Positions 1 to 9,043 are shown, counted from the stretch's first letter. The stretch is 64,000 bases of DNA from Lacihabitans sp. CS3-21 (GCF_024343675.1 NZ_RJUD01000105.1:1-64000), one strand, 5' to 3'. Program-made: numbers and translations. The notes: generated from the sequence alone by a model not told the origin.

Positions 1-185
1 TTCAAATTAGCCTTTGGTAAGTTTACATCAAGCGGCACAGTATCTTCTATTCGCTCCTCCAAAGTCATTTTTTTACGGTCAGCCTTTCTTTCTGCTTTGG
101 TTTTAGCCTTCGGAATAATGTCCTGAGCCGAAACAAACGACGAAAATCCAATAATTAAAATGTATATGAAAAGAATTCGTTTCAT
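1..185 (-). CDS. Exported protein, N-terminal fragment
   Basis: The start codon is the ATG whose complement lies at 183-185, and the reading frame stays open to the window edge, so only about 61 residues are visible. Residues 1-21 ([21 protein letters not shown]) form a standard signal peptide ending in SAQ, a common Bacteroidota cleavage site. A Lys/Arg-rich stretch and an acidic segment follow. No family can be named from this much. It is transcribed head to head with the GDP-fucose synthase gene, with about 67 bp between the two likely start codons. Confidence 0.6.
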   Translation of the reverse strand, partial: MKRILFIYILIIGFSSFVSAQDIIPKAKTKAERKADRKKMTLEERIEDTVPLDVNLPKANL

Positions 186-203
186 TATAAGATACCTGTG
201 TAG

Positions 204-211
204 TACTTTTG
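204..211 (+). promoter_or_regulatory. Putative -7 promoter box of the fcl operon
   Basis: TACTTTTG fits the Bacteroidota -7 consensus TAnnTTTG. It would start transcription near 216, downstream of the ATG at 160. That argues for the TTG at 253 as the start of the synthase gene. No convincing -33 element is seen. Confidence 0.5.
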
Positions 212-252
212 TGAGCAATTTGAATTTTCAAAACGTAAATTTCAACAAAAAA

Positions 253-1182
253 TTGGAAATATCCGATAAAATATATGTCGCTGGCCACAACGGAATGGTA
301 GGCTCAGCCATAGTCAGAAAACTAAAAAGCCTTGGTTTTACAAATTTCTTGCTAAGAACGTCAAAAGAACTAGATCTTCGAAATCAAACCGAAGTTTTTG
401 ATTTCTTGCAAACTGAAAAACCAGATTACGTATTTTTAGCAGCAGCAAAAGTTGGTGGTATCGTGGCCAATAATACCTATAGAGGGCAGTTTTTATATGA
501 AAACTTGCAGATTCAAAATAACGTAATTCACGGATCATATTTGGCTGGTGTTAAGAAATTGATGTTTTTAGGTTCATCGTGTATCTATCCAAAACTCGCA
601 CCACAACCTTTGAAGGAGGATTATCTTTTGACCGGACTTTTGGAACCCACCAACGAGCCTTATGCCATAGCCAAAATAGCGGGCATAAAAATGTGCGAAG
701 CTTACCGTGACCAATATGGATGTAACTATATTTCGGTGATGCCCACTAACTTGTACGGTCCAAACGACAACTATGACCTCAATAATTCTCATGTATTGCC
801 AGCGATGATTCGTAAATTTCATGAAGCCAAATTGGAAAATAAACCCAGTGTAGAATTATGGGGAACGGGCTCGCCCATGCGTGAGTTTTTACATGCCAAC
901 GACCTCGCCGAAGCTTGTGTTTATTTGATGGAAAACTACAACGATAGTACTTTGGTAAATATCGGCACAGGTGTTGATGTAACCATAAAAGAGTTGGCAG
1001 AAACGATCAAAACTGAGGTAGGTTACGAAGGTGAAATAGTTTGGAATACCGAAAAACCAGATGGAACACCTCGCAAATTGATGGATGTAAGCAAACTCAA
1101 TGGGCTAGGCTGGAAACATTCCATTGAACTCAAAGACGGTATAGCTATGGTTTACAATGAATATAAAGCTCTGCACTCATAA
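253..1182 (+). CDS. fcl: GDP-L-fucose synthase
   Basis: This SDR-family enzyme converts GDP-4-keto-6-deoxymannose to GDP-L-fucose with NADPH, in the cytoplasm, for surface glycans. The N-terminus carries the nucleotide-binding motif GHNGMVG. The catalytic region includes SSCIYP and the YxxxK pair in YAIAKIAG, followed by MPTNLYGP. Length is about 309 residues from the chosen start, normal for the family. An ATG at 160 is in frame but adds 31 unrelated residues, lies before the predicted promoter and overlaps the divergent gene. A TTG at 253 gives an N-terminus of [14 protein letters not shown], which matches the family. The next gene starts 2 bp after the stop. Confidence 0.92.
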   Translation: MEISDKIYVAGHNGMVGSAIVRKLKSLGFTNFLLRTSKELDLRNQTEVFDFLQTEKPDYVFLAAAKVGGIVANNTYRGQFLYENLQIQNNVIHGSYLAGVKKLMFLGSSCIYPKLAPQPLKEDYLLTGLLEPTNEPYAIAKIAGIKMCEAYRDQYGCNYISVMPTNLYGPNDNYDLNNSHVLPAMIRKFHEAKLENKPSVELWGTGSPMREFLHANDLAEACVYLMENYNDSTLVNIGTGVDVTIKELAETIKTEVGYEGEIVWNTEKPDGTPRKLMDVSKLNGLGWKHSIELKDGIAMVYNEYKALHS

Positions 1183-1184
1183 AC

Positions 1185-1913
1185 ATGGCCGAATGGTTTG
1201 CAGAGTGGTTTGATACACCTTTTTACCACATTCTGTATAAAAGCAGAGGTAATAACGAAGCACAGAGATTTATCGATAATCTTTCTGAAAAACTAGCATT
1301 TCAAACCAATTGGCAATACTGCGACATGGCCTGTGGTAAAGGTCGTCATGCGATTTATCTGAATTCAAAAGGATTTGATGTAGTAGGACTAGACCTCTCT
1401 CCCAACAACATTTGGCATGCACAAATGTCTGAAAACGAAACGCTTCAATTTCATGAACATGACATTCGTGAGGTATTTAGACCCCAATTTTTCGATGTAA
1501 TGCTTAACCTTTTTACAAGTTTTGGATACTTCGAAAATCAAGAAGAAAACCAAAAAGCTGTAGTGGCCATGGCCGAAAATATAAAACCCAACGGAACCTT
1601 GGTGTTAGACTATATGAACAGCCGCAAAGCCATAGAAGGATTTAATTCTTACTATCAAAAAACGGTTGATGGAATAGTATTCAATATCAACAAAAGAATA
1701 GAATTGGGCTATATTTTCAAAAACATAAGCTTCGAAAATGAAGGCGATAAACACCAATATGAGGAAAGGGTAAAATTGCTTTTCTTAGAAGACTTTAGGC
1801 ACTTTTTTGAAAAAGCAGATTTGACTTTAACCGCAGTTTATGGAGATTACGACCTCAATCCTTACCAAGACTTGGTTTCAGACAGAATGATCATGGTTTG
1901 TAAAAAGAATTGA
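1185..1913 (+). CDS. Class I SAM-dependent methyltransferase
   Basis: A 242-residue protein with a Rossmann methyltransferase core. The SAM-binding motif I is DMACGKGRHAIYL near residue 47, followed by the acidic loop GLDLSPNNI and a motif-IV-like segment around FDVMLNLFTSFGYF. The substrate cannot be read from the sequence. The gene lies 2 bp after the GDP-fucose synthase stop and 1 bp before a VTT-domain membrane protein gene, so it is part of a four-gene operon. The neighbours give no clear clue to the substrate; a small molecule is as likely as an RNA or a glycan. Confidence 0.8.
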   Translation: MAEWFAEWFDTPFYHILYKSRGNNEAQRFIDNLSEKLAFQTNWQYCDMACGKGRHAIYLNSKGFDVVGLDLSPNNIWHAQMSENETLQFHEHDIREVFRPQFFDVMLNLFTSFGYFENQEENQKAVVAMAENIKPNGTLVLDYMNSRKAIEGFNSYYQKTVDGIVFNINKRIELGYIFKNISFENEGDKHQYEERVKLLFLEDFRHFFEKADLTLTAVYGDYDLNPYQDLVSDRMIMVCKKN

Positions 1914-1914
1914 T

Positions 1915-2580
1915 ATGCAAACTTCCAAACTTCCATCCATTCTGAGTTTTGTTGGTTTTACGCTACTTCCTCTTTTTAGCACTTCATTATTAAGTTATTA
2001 CCTACTTAAATACGAGTCAACGATTTCTACTTTTGGTTTATTAGAATGGTTGGTTCTAACTTTATTTCTTACACTGGGAGCGACCATCGCACTTTGTCCT
2101 CCAACATTTTTGGCCATAGTTTTTGGATATTTTATGGATTTTAAAGCCATTCCTTATCTGTTAATTATCAATTTCGGTGCCATTTTCCTTATTTATGTTT
2201 TTTATAAAATATTGGATTTCAAATGGATAGAGGGCTATTTTGAAAAAAACGAAAAAATAAAGAATCTCTTAAAAAACATCAAAGCAGACGAACTCAAAAT
2301 CATTTTTTTTGCCAAACTCTCCCCTATTTTGCCTTTTGCTTTGACCAATCTTACTTTTGCGGTCTCGGGGGCAAAACTGAGGAATATCCTCATTGGTGGT
2401 TTTGGAGGTATGCTGCCAAGGACGCTTTTGGCGGTTTACACAGGTAGTCAAGCCAAACAAATACGGACACTCATACAAAACCCAAACGAAGGTCTTTTTT
2501 CAAAAATATTGGTACTTTTGCTCATTATTGTGTCTGTTTGGGGCATCACACATTATTTTAGAAAAGCTGTAAAAATGTAA
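1915..2580 (+). CDS. TVP38/TMEM64 (VTT-domain) membrane protein
   Basis: A 221-residue inner-membrane protein with about five or six hydrophobic segments. Its central part (LCPPTFLAIVFGYFMDF, then FAKLSPILPFALTNLTFAVSG and GGFGGMLPRTLLAVYTGSQA) matches the VTT/SNARE-associated fold seen in DedA-like proteins. Known relatives are implicated in lipid scrambling or transport; the function of this member is not known. It begins 1 bp after the methyltransferase stop and is followed 3 bp later by the dGTPase gene, so the four genes are probably co-transcribed. Confidence 0.8.
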   Translation: MQTSKLPSILSFVGFTLLPLFSTSLLSYYLLKYESTISTFGLLEWLVLTLFLTLGATIALCPPTFLAIVFGYFMDFKAIPYLLIINFGAIFLIYVFYKILDFKWIEGYFEKNEKIKNLLKNIKADELKIIFFAKLSPILPFALTNLTFAVSGAKLRNILIGGFGGMLPRTLLAVYTGSQAKQIRTLIQNPNEGLFSKILVLLLIIVSVWGITHYFRKAVKM

Positions 2581-2583
2581 AAA

Positions 2584-3939
2584 ATGGATTGGCAAACACT
2601 GTATTCAAACAAAAGATTGGGTTCGCAAAATACACATGCCAGAGACGAGATTCGTGGCGATTATATGCGAGATTATGATCGCGTAGTTTTTTCATCACAG
2701 TTTAGGCGTTTACAAAACAAAACCCAGGTGTTTCCACTGCCAGGAGCAGTTTTCGTTCATAACAGGCTCACACATAGCCTCGAAGTAGCCTCCGTGGGTC
2801 GGTCTCTTGGAAAAGCTGTAGGTGAACTTTTAGCCACTAAATACAAAGATCAGTTCACCAAAAACGCCAACGATTTCTATAGATTCGAACTTTCGGACGT
2901 TATCCAAACGGCTTGTCTTTCACATGACATCGGCAATCCCCCTTTCGGACATTTTGGAGAAGAAGCCATTCGCACTTTTTTTAGCGACTTTTTTTCAAAA
3001 AATGAAATAGTAACTGACATTTCCGAAAATCAAAAACAGGATTTGATAAAATTTGAAGGAAATGCAAATGCCTTTAGAATACTGACAACGATTTTTCAAG
3101 AAGCTGGACTAAAACTCACCTATACCACCTTGGTGTCTATCATAAAATATCCTACAGACTCTCAGTCGGGATTCAATAAAGCATCTTTAGGCACCAAAAA
3201 GTCAGGATTCTTTGATTCAGAAATCAAACATTATCAAGAGATTATAGAGGAATTAGGCATTAAAAAACTAGATGAAACTAAAAATATCTACGCACGCCAT
3301 CCTTATGTGTTTTTGGTTGAGGCTGCCGATGATATTTGTTATAGAATTATCGATTTGGAAGATGCATTTAAGTTGCACGTTATTTCTTTTCAAGAAGCAC
3401 AAGATTTACTTTTGCCTTTGTTTATAAACGACCCAAGCTACAATTATATCTCTCAAAAACTCGAAACCATTTCAGACGAAAGCCAAAAACTTTCACTTTT
3501 GCGGGCCATGTTGGTCAATAATCTTACCCGAAAATGCACCCAAGTATTTCTTGAAAACGAAGAAGAACTTCTAAACGGAACATTGAACAAATCACTCATT
3601 GATTTGATAGACGAGCCTTCCATAGCCCAATTGAAAAAAATTGATATGCTATCGTTTCAAAAAATCTACAATCATCCATCTGTAGTAGAAAAAGAATTGG
3701 CAGGCTACCATGTCATTTATGGTCTGCTAGAAGATTTTGTGGGAGCATTGATGCAACCTCATCAAGCCAAATCTCAAAAAGTACTTCGATTAATTCCAAA
3801 CCAATTTCACATTTCAGAAGAAAATACACGCTATCATAACCTACTTGCTATCATAGATTTTATTTCTGGCATGACGGACGTTTATTCCATGGATTTGTTT
3901 AGAAAACTACGAGGAATTCAAACCCCAGAGTTTGGTTGA
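2584..3939 (+). CDS. dgt: dGTP triphosphohydrolase (dGTPase), HD superfamily
   Basis: This enzyme hydrolyses dGTP (and often other dNTPs) to the nucleoside and triphosphate, helping to control dNTP pools. The metal-binding HD residues are visible: the first His in RLTHSLEVAS (about His64), the HD pair in CLSHDIGNPPFGHFGEEA (about His114/Asp115), and a later Asp in EAADDICYRI. The N-terminal DYDRVVFSSQFRRLQNKTQV is also characteristic. At 451 residues it is typical of the Bacteroidota branch. It is the last gene of the fcl operon. A repeat tract begins immediately after its stop. Confidence 0.93.
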   Translation: MDWQTLYSNKRLGSQNTHARDEIRGDYMRDYDRVVFSSQFRRLQNKTQVFPLPGAVFVHNRLTHSLEVASVGRSLGKAVGELLATKYKDQFTKNANDFYRFELSDVIQTACLSHDIGNPPFGHFGEEAIRTFFSDFFSKNEIVTDISENQKQDLIKFEGNANAFRILTTIFQEAGLKLTYTTLVSIIKYPTDSQSGFNKASLGTKKSGFFDSEIKHYQEIIEELGIKKLDETKNIYARHPYVFLVEAADDICYRIIDLEDAFKLHVISFQEAQDLLLPLFINDPSYNYISQKLETISDESQKLSLLRAMLVNNLTRKCTQVFLENEEELLNGTLNKSLIDLIDEPSIAQLKKIDMLSFQKIYNHPSVVEKELAGYHVIYGLLEDFVGALMQPHQAKSQKVLRLIPNQFHISEENTRYHNLLAIIDFISGMTDVYSMDLFRKLRGIQTPEFG

Positions 3940-3941
3940 TT

Positions 3942-4021
3942 GGTTAATTCTCGCCCTGAGCGAAGTCGAAGGGGGTTAATTGGTTAATTGGTTAATTGGT
4001 TAATTGGTTAATTGGTTAATT
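3942..4021. repeat. Mosaic intergenic repeat: GGTTAATT array with CCCTGAGC element
   Basis: One GGTTAATT unit (3942-3949) is followed by the 20-mer CCCTGAGCGAAGTCGAAGGG (3954-3973) and then six exact tandem copies of GGTTAATT (3974-4021). The same two components recur at 17506-17586. The CCCTGAGC...GAAGGG element resembles short dispersed repeats found between genes in many bacteria. The octamer array looks like slippage expansion. The rest of the gap, up to the hairpin at 4189, is AT-rich with no gene seen. Confidence 0.85.
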
Positions 4022-4188
4022 GCTAATCATTTTATAACCAAAAGTTCATTTCAAACAAAATATTAACGAAATCACTAAAATATATTCTTCAATATTTAGG
4101 GAATAAAATCCTTAAAAATGGCGATATTTTGGAAATTGCAGTTCTTAGACAAAACATACATGAAGTAAAATCGAAACAATAAGCACAA

Positions 4189-4218
4189 AAAAATAGCGAC
4201 CAAATGATCGCTATTTTT
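4189..4218. terminator. Bidirectional terminator hairpin
   Basis: AAAAATAGCGA and TCGCTATTTTT form a perfect 11-bp stem around an 8-nt loop, flanked by A and T runs. It lies between the converging dgt operon and the glycogen-binding-domain gene and can serve both. Confidence 0.8.
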
Positions 4219-4249
4219 AAAATCTATTCAACCTTAAATAAAAAACTTT

Positions 4250-4555
4250 TTATAATGCAACTACAGAATTAAAATCTGCTGAAACTCCCGAAGGTACATA
4301 TTTGTCAGCAGCGTCGTCGTTGATCCAGTTTTGACCATCTACTAAGTAACGAAACTGAGTCTCTGTGCCTACTGGTAATTCTATTGTCGTTTTGAAATAT
4401 CCATTTTTTTGTTTCTTCAACTGAGTTCCTTCTGAATCCCAATTGTTGAAATCTCCCAATAATAAAACCTGATTTCCTGAAACTTGTTCTGGAGCCAACT
4501 CAAAAGTCACTTTGCAAACTGGCTTTGATTTTAAAAACTGTTTAGCTAATGCCAT
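4250..4555 (-). CDS. Stand-alone glycogen-binding domain protein (CBM48/AMPK-beta-like)
   Basis: A 101-residue protein made almost entirely of an early-set, carbohydrate-binding (CBM48) fold. Visible family features are VTFELAP, the LLGDFNNWD loop, a central LKKQKNGYFKTTIELP and FRYLVDGQNWINDDAADKYVP. The aromatic residues in these loops normally contact alpha-glucan. There is no catalytic domain and no signal peptide, so it is probably a cytoplasmic glycogen-associated protein. It is monocistronic, with its own TAAATTTG promoter box upstream and a strong hairpin downstream. Confidence 0.85.
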   Translation of the reverse strand: MALAKQFLKSKPVCKVTFELAPEQVSGNQVLLLGDFNNWDSEGTQLKKQKNGYFKTTIELPVGTETQFRYLVDGQNWINDDAADKYVPSGVSADFNSVVAL

Positions 4556-4580
4556 AGGTAATTTTTGTTTGATTACATTG

Positions 4581-4588
4581 CAAATTTA
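4581..4588 (-). promoter_or_regulatory. Putative -7 box of the CBM48 gene
   Basis: On the minus strand this reads TAAATTTG followed by C, matching TAnnTTTG. It lies about 26 bp upstream of the start codon at 4555. No clear -33 element is visible. Confidence 0.5.
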
Positions 4589-4805
4589 CCACCATATTTT
4601 TTTTAAGTGTATGTTTATGAGTGCCTTAATTTTCAAAATTCTTGAAATAGTACAATAAAAATATTGATGTATTCAAATATTTCAGCAAAAGAAACTTAAA
4701 AAGTTCTTAAAATTTCAAAATCTTCCATTTTTCGATTTATTCAAATTTGCACTATACAATGAAATAATTTCATAATTTTGAAGTATCATCCTTTAAACCA
4801 AATCA

Positions 4806-7205
4806 ATGAAGACCTTCAAGAAAATAATTTTCTTTGCCCTCGGCTTTATCATTCTCTTAACCGCCAGTATTTATGGATATTTGGCCTACCTAAAACCAGA
4901 CCTAAACGCCAACCTTTCGTTGCCTGGACTAAAATCTGAAGTAGAAGTATTGTATGATAACCACGGCATTCCACATATTTATGCTCAAAACGAAGAAGAT
5001 CTTTTTTATTCCTTTGGCTACGTACATGCCCAAGACAGATTGTTCCAAATGGAAGTACTTAGGAGACTTGCAGACGGCCAGCTTTCCGAACTTTTTGGGG
5101 AACCTGCCCTAGAAAGCGATAAATTTTTCAGAACCTTGAGTTTCAGAGAACATGCTAAACTCACCATAGCCAATACTTACAAAGACCCCAACTCTCCATT
5201 TGTCAAAGCCGCTAAAGCTTATATAAAAGGAATCAATCAATATATCCAAAACGGCAAAACGCCCATAGAGTTTACGATTGCAGGTATTCCAAAGACAGAA
5301 TTCACCCTCGAAGACATGGAAATCATTGTAGGTTACATGGGCTATACCTTTGTGGGGGCATTTGGTGCAGAGGCTGTTTCTACAGACATCATGAATAGAT
5401 TGGGACCAGATTATTTCAAAGATGTATTGACAGCATGGCCAGATTCCCTACATAGAATACCAGTTCAAAAAAATGGATCTGCTGCAAAAAACTTGGCAAT
5501 GATGCACAATCAATTGACCAAAATGAACCAAGACTTGGCTTTCCCGCCTTTTCATGGCTCCAACGGCTGGGTGATTTCCGGTAAAAAAACCAAATCTGGC
5601 AAGCCGATATTGGCCAACGACACACATATCGCCTTCTCACAGCCCTCGGTTTGGTATGAAGCCCATCTCGAATGCCCTACTTTCAAAACTTATGGAAATT
5701 TCCTAGCCGGAACGCCTGTACCTGCACTTGGCCATAATGACAATGGCGGCTGGGGACTAACGATGTTTGAAAATGACGATGCTGATTTCTTCAGAGAAAC
5801 ATTAAATCCGGCCAACCAAAATCAGGTAAAATACAAAGACACTTGGGAAGAAATCAACATAAGGAAAGAAATTATAAAAGTAAAAGACAAAGCCGATGTA
5901 GTCTTAGAGGTAAAAAAAACCAGACATGGTTATTTGTTGAATGGAGCTTTTAAAAATGTCGAAAGTATCAAAGACCCGATAGCTCTTTGGTGGGTGTATC
6001 ATCAATTTCCCTCTCAACATCTAAACGTTTTTTATAATATCTGTAAAGCAAAAAATGCCACAGATATGGGCAAAGCTGTAGCTCCTTTAACCTCGCCTGG
6101 CCTTAATTTTATGTGGGCAGACACCGAAGGAAACATCGCATGGTGGGCTGCAGGAAAACTGCCAATAAGACCTAAACATGTAGACCCACAGATAATTTTA
6201 GATGGCTCCACAGGCTTAGATGACCCGCAAGGCTGGTACGATTTCAGCTTAAACCCGCAAATACTAAATCCCGAAAGAGGAGCTTTGTATACTGCAAATA
6301 ACCAACCCGATGATATGGGCAATGGCCTGGTCCCTGGCTATTATGTACCATCCAATAGAGCTAAAAGAATCGAAGAATTGATATTCACCGATAAGAATGA
6401 CTGGACAGAAGAAGAGGTAAGAAAAGTTATAAATGACGTTAAAAGTACCAGCTATCCAGGCATGATTCAAAGCATTTTTGCCGGAATAAATGATACAGAA
6501 CTGAACAAGGAAGGTAAAGAACTCAAAGCAATCCTTAGCAAATGGGATGGTACACATGAACTAGAAAACATTGAGCCAACCGTTTTCTACAAATTATTGT
6601 TTAACATTTACCAACTTTCTTTCTTAGATGAACTGGGTCCTGATGTTTTTGCCGCATTTGAGCATAATTTTGGAATGAAACGAAACACCGAATTTTTCTT
6701 GAAAAATCAAAATTCGAAATGGTGGGATAACATCAAAACCAAAGAAAAAGAAAACAGAAAAGATATCATTTTAAAAGCTATAAGCCTTACTAGTAACAAT
6801 TTAACAACCCAACTCGGCAACGATAAAACACAATGGAAATGGGGAAAAGTACATACCATTGAGCACAAGCATCCGCTTGGGATAGTTCCAGTAATAGGCA
6901 AATGGTTTAATGTTGGACCTATTCCAGTTAATGGCGGTAGAGAAACCATCAACAATCTTGACTTCTTTATGGACTCAACGGGTACTTACAAAGTAGTTTA
7001 TGGACCAGCTTTAAGAAGAATCATAGATTTTGGCAATCCAGAGGATGCCCAAAGTGTAAACCCGACTGGGCAAAGTGGCTACTTTATAAGCAAAAGATAC
7101 GACGACCAAGCCGAGATGTTTGCCAAAGGTGGTAAAAGACCAGAACTAACCAATAGAAAGGCAATTGAGAAGGTGCTTTATGGGAAGATGACTTTTAGGC
7201 CGTGA
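4806..7205 (+). CDS. Penicillin acylase family N-terminal nucleophile hydrolase
   Basis: A 799-residue amidohydrolase. Residues 1-25 are a signal peptide or membrane anchor, so it acts in the periplasm. The A-domain motif GIPHIYAQNEEDLFYSFGYVH is near residue 54. The autoprocessing site is HGSNGWV, with Ser252 as the likely N-terminal nucleophile of the mature beta subunit. Family motifs follow: GKPILANDTH, GHNDNGGWGLT and YTANNQP. Relatives hydrolyse penicillins, acyl-homoserine lactones or other N-acyl amides; the substrate here cannot be told. It appears monocistronic, with a terminator-like palindrome after it. Confidence 0.9.
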   Translation: MKTFKKIIFFALGFIILLTASIYGYLAYLKPDLNANLSLPGLKSEVEVLYDNHGIPHIYAQNEEDLFYSFGYVHAQDRLFQMEVLRRLADGQLSELFGEPALESDKFFRTLSFREHAKLTIANTYKDPNSPFVKAAKAYIKGINQYIQNGKTPIEFTIAGIPKTEFTLEDMEIIVGYMGYTFVGAFGAEAVSTDIMNRLGPDYFKDVLTAWPDSLHRIPVQKNGSAAKNLAMMHNQLTKMNQDLAFPPFHGSNGWVISGKKTKSGKPILANDTHIAFSQPSVWYEAHLECPTFKTYGNFLAGTPVPALGHNDNGGWGLTMFENDDADFFRETLNPANQNQVKYKDTWEEINIRKEIIKVKDKADVVLEVKKTRHGYLLNGAFKNVESIKDPIALWWVYHQFPSQHLNVFYNICKAKNATDMGKAVAPLTSPGLNFMWADTEGNIAWWAAGKLPIRPKHVDPQIILDGSTGLDDPQGWYDFSLNPQILNPERGALYTANNQPDDMGNGLVPGYYVPSNRAKRIEELIFTDKNDWTEEEVRKVINDVKSTSYPGMIQSIFAGINDTELNKEGKELKAILSKWDGTHELENIEPTVFYKLLFNIYQLSFLDELGPDVFAAFEHNFGMKRNTEFFLKNQNSKWWDNIKTKEKENRKDIILKAISLTSNNLTTQLGNDKTQWKWGKVHTIEHKHPLGIVPVIGKWFNVGPIPVNGGRETINNLDFFMDSTGTYKVVYGPALRRIIDFGNPEDAQSVNPTGQSGYFISKRYDDQAEMFAKGGKRPELTNRKAIEKVLYGKMTFRP

Positions 7206-7216
7206 AGTAAATTTCT

Positions 7217-7305
7217 GAATTAGGATTGTTTCATGAAAAGGTTAAAACTTATTCTTTGAATGTTCATGCACATGAACATTCAAAGAATCCTAAAAATCCT
7301 AATTC
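7217..7305. terminator. Nested palindrome between converging genes
   Basis: The core is a perfect 17-bp inverted repeat (7252-7268 with 7271-7287, loop CA). It is enclosed by an outer pair GAATTAGGATT (7217-7227) and AATCCTAATTC (7295-7305). It sits between the 3' ends of the acylase gene and the cysteine desulfurase gene, so termination or 3'-end protection is likely. It lacks a clean U tract. Confidence 0.6.
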
Positions 7306-7312
7306 TGCATTT

Positions 7313-8455
7313 TTATTTACTCGCAAACAACCCCTCCAAAACATCAACCGCCCTTTCAATTTCTTCTTCAGTAGTGAACTTACTGAAAGAGAAACGCACA
7401 TTCGCTCTGTTTGGATCGGCTTTGAGGGCATTCAGTACATGCGACCCAAGGTTTGTTCCGCTAGAGCATGCACTTCCGCCTGAGCATGAAATCCCTTCAA
7501 TGTCAAGATTGAAAAGTAGCATTTCATTATCAGGATGAGGTGGAAAACTTACATTCAGAACGGTATAGAGACTATTTTCAATATCACCAGAGGCACCATT
7601 AAAGGTTATTCCAGCAATTTTTTCTTGAAGCAATGACTTCATTCTTCCCTTCAAGCCTTGGATGTGATTTTTGTGACCTTCTAAATTAGCATTGGCAATT
7701 TCTAGTGCCTTTGCAAGGCCTATAATTCCATAAATATTCTCAGTACCTCCACGCATATTACGCTCCTGAGCACCACCATGTATGAGCGGATTTATTTTAG
7801 AGTTTGCATTGATATACAAAAAACCAACCCCTTTTGGGCCATGAAATTTATGAGCACCAGCAACCACAAAATCTACTGGCAAAGCTTGCATATCAAAAGT
7901 ATAATGCCCCATGGTTTGCACAGTATCAGAATGAAACATCGCTTTATGTTGTTTTGCAATCTCCCCTACTCTGTTGATATCTAATAAATTACCAATTTCG
8001 TTATTACCATGCATCAAAGACACCAAAGATTTAGGTTTGTCCTTCAGAATTGCACCTAAACTATCTAAATCCAAATTTCCATGTGCATCATTTTCTAAAA
8101 AAGACAATTCAATTTTGCCTAATTTTTCGAGATTTTCTAATGTATGCAAAACCGCATGATGCTCCAAATGGGAGGTTACAGCGTGTTTAACACCCAAGGT
8201 TTCCACCGACTGAATAATAGCGGTATTGTCAGCTTCAGTACCGCCTGAAGTAAAGAAAATCTCGCTCGGAGAGGTATTTAAAATGCCTGCAACAGTCTTT
8301 CTTGCTGTTTCTAAGGCCGATTTTACTTTTCTTCCATGCGAATGAATGGACGAAGGATTACCAAAATGTTCTTTGAAATAAGGAAGCATAGCCTCAAAAA
8401 CTTCTGGATCGATTGGAGTAGTGGCAGCGTTATCGAGAAATATCTTTTTAGACAT
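7313..8455 (-). CDS. Cysteine desulfurase (IscS/NifS family)
   Basis: This PLP enzyme removes sulfur from cysteine as an enzyme persulfide for Fe-S clusters and thiolation. The start MSKKIFLDNAATTPIDPEV is typical. PLP-binding elements include SGGTEADNTAI, the His pair in HLEHHAV and the Schiff-base lysine in GAHKFHGPKG (Lys203). The persulfide cysteine is in SACSSG (Cys330). At 380 residues it belongs to the IscS-like class. It follows the Lrp-type gene by 50 bp but has its own TACTTTTG promoter box. No iscU or other cluster-assembly gene is adjacent. Confidence 0.93.
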   Translation of the reverse strand: MSKKIFLDNAATTPIDPEVFEAMLPYFKEHFGNPSSIHSHGRKVKSALETARKTVAGILNTSPSEIFFTSGGTEADNTAIIQSVETLGVKHAVTSHLEHHAVLHTLENLEKLGKIELSFLENDAHGNLDLDSLGAILKDKPKSLVSLMHGNNEIGNLLDINRVGEIAKQHKAMFHSDTVQTMGHYTFDMQALPVDFVVAGAHKFHGPKGVGFLYINANSKINPLIHGGAQERNMRGGTENIYGIIGLAKALEIANANLEGHKNHIQGLKGRMKSLLQEKIAGITFNGASGDIENSLYTVLNVSFPPHPDNEMLLFNLDIEGISCSGGSACSSGTNLGSHVLNALKADPNRANVRFSFSKFTTEEEIERAVDVLEGLFASK

Positions 8456-8478
8456 GATTTTGAAGATGAAATTTTGTG

Positions 8479-8486
8479 CAAAAGTA
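8479..8486 (-). promoter_or_regulatory. Putative -7 box of the cysteine desulfurase gene
   Basis: The minus strand reads TACTTTTG followed by C. It lies in the 50-bp gap after the Lrp-type gene and suggests independent expression of the desulfurase. Confidence 0.45.
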
Positions 8487-8505
8487 ATTTTTTAAAAGCT
8501 GAAAT

Positions 8506-8964
8506 TTAATCAATCGGCACATTTCTTTTAAAAGCCCGTCCAAAATCTATCAAGGATTCGGTTTTCAATACCCCTGGAATATGGTCAATTTTTTCGTACA
8601 AAACCCTTCTCATGTGTTCACTGTTTTTAGCTACTATCCTGATATACAACGTATACTGACCAGTAATGTAGTAACACTCCACTACCTCAGGAATTTCCTT
8701 GAGGGCATCTATAATGATCTCCGAATTACTATCTTCTTTCAGTATAATGCCCGTAAATGCACTCCATTCATAGCCCATTTTGCGTTCGTCAAGTTCAAGG
8801 GCCATTTTTTTAATGATACCTTCGGTCCGCATTCTATTAACACGTTGATGCACCATCGTATTAGAAATCTCCATTTTTTTGGCAATGTCAGAGAAAGGCT
8901 TTCTGCCGTCTTTTTCTAACTCCTTTAAAATAAGTTTATCGAATTCATCCAATTCCATATTCAT
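8506..8964 (-). CDS. Lrp/AsnC family transcriptional regulator
   Basis: A 152-residue regulator with an N-terminal winged helix-turn-helix (LDEFDKLILKELEKDG, then ISNTMVHQRVNRM) and a C-terminal RAM ligand-binding domain (about residues 70-150). It is divergent from ornithine aminotransferase with about 140 bp between the starts, and a 24-bp dyad lies in that gap. It probably senses an amino acid and controls the aminotransferase and itself. Two in-frame ATGs (8964 and 8958) are possible starts; the first is used. Confidence 0.9.
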   Translation of the reverse strand: MNMELDEFDKLILKELEKDGRKPFSDIAKKMEISNTMVHQRVNRMRTEGIIKKMALELDERKMGYEWSAFTGIILKEDSNSEIIIDALKEIPEVVECYYITGQYTLYIRIVAKNSEHMRRVLYEKIDHIPGVLKTESLIDFGRAFKRNVPID

Positions 8965-9005
8965 TCAATTTGCTAAAAGTCAATTTTAAAATAAAATACT
9001 ACTTT

Positions 9006-9037
9006 CAAATTTATATTTTTCTTTTTTATATCACAAA
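9006..9037 (-). promoter_or_regulatory. Promoter of the Lrp-type regulator
   Basis: On the minus strand, TTTG (9037-9034) is followed after 20 bp by TAAATTTG (9013-9006). Both elements and the spacing fit the Bacteroidota housekeeping promoter. Confidence 0.6.
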
Positions 9038-9043
9038 TAAAAA

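Noticed and set aside
3974-4021. Possible CRISPR array
   Set aside because: The units are 8 bp, directly abutting, with no spacers and no cas genes; this is a simple tandem repeat.
4118-4168. 16-codon frame between dgt and the CBM48 gene
   Set aside because: Too short, no operon partner and no conserved-looking sequence.
7226-7538. Two overlapping plus-strand frames of 85 and 92 codons
   Set aside because: They are antisense to the 3' part of the cysteine desulfurase gene and cross the palindrome; no protein-like features.
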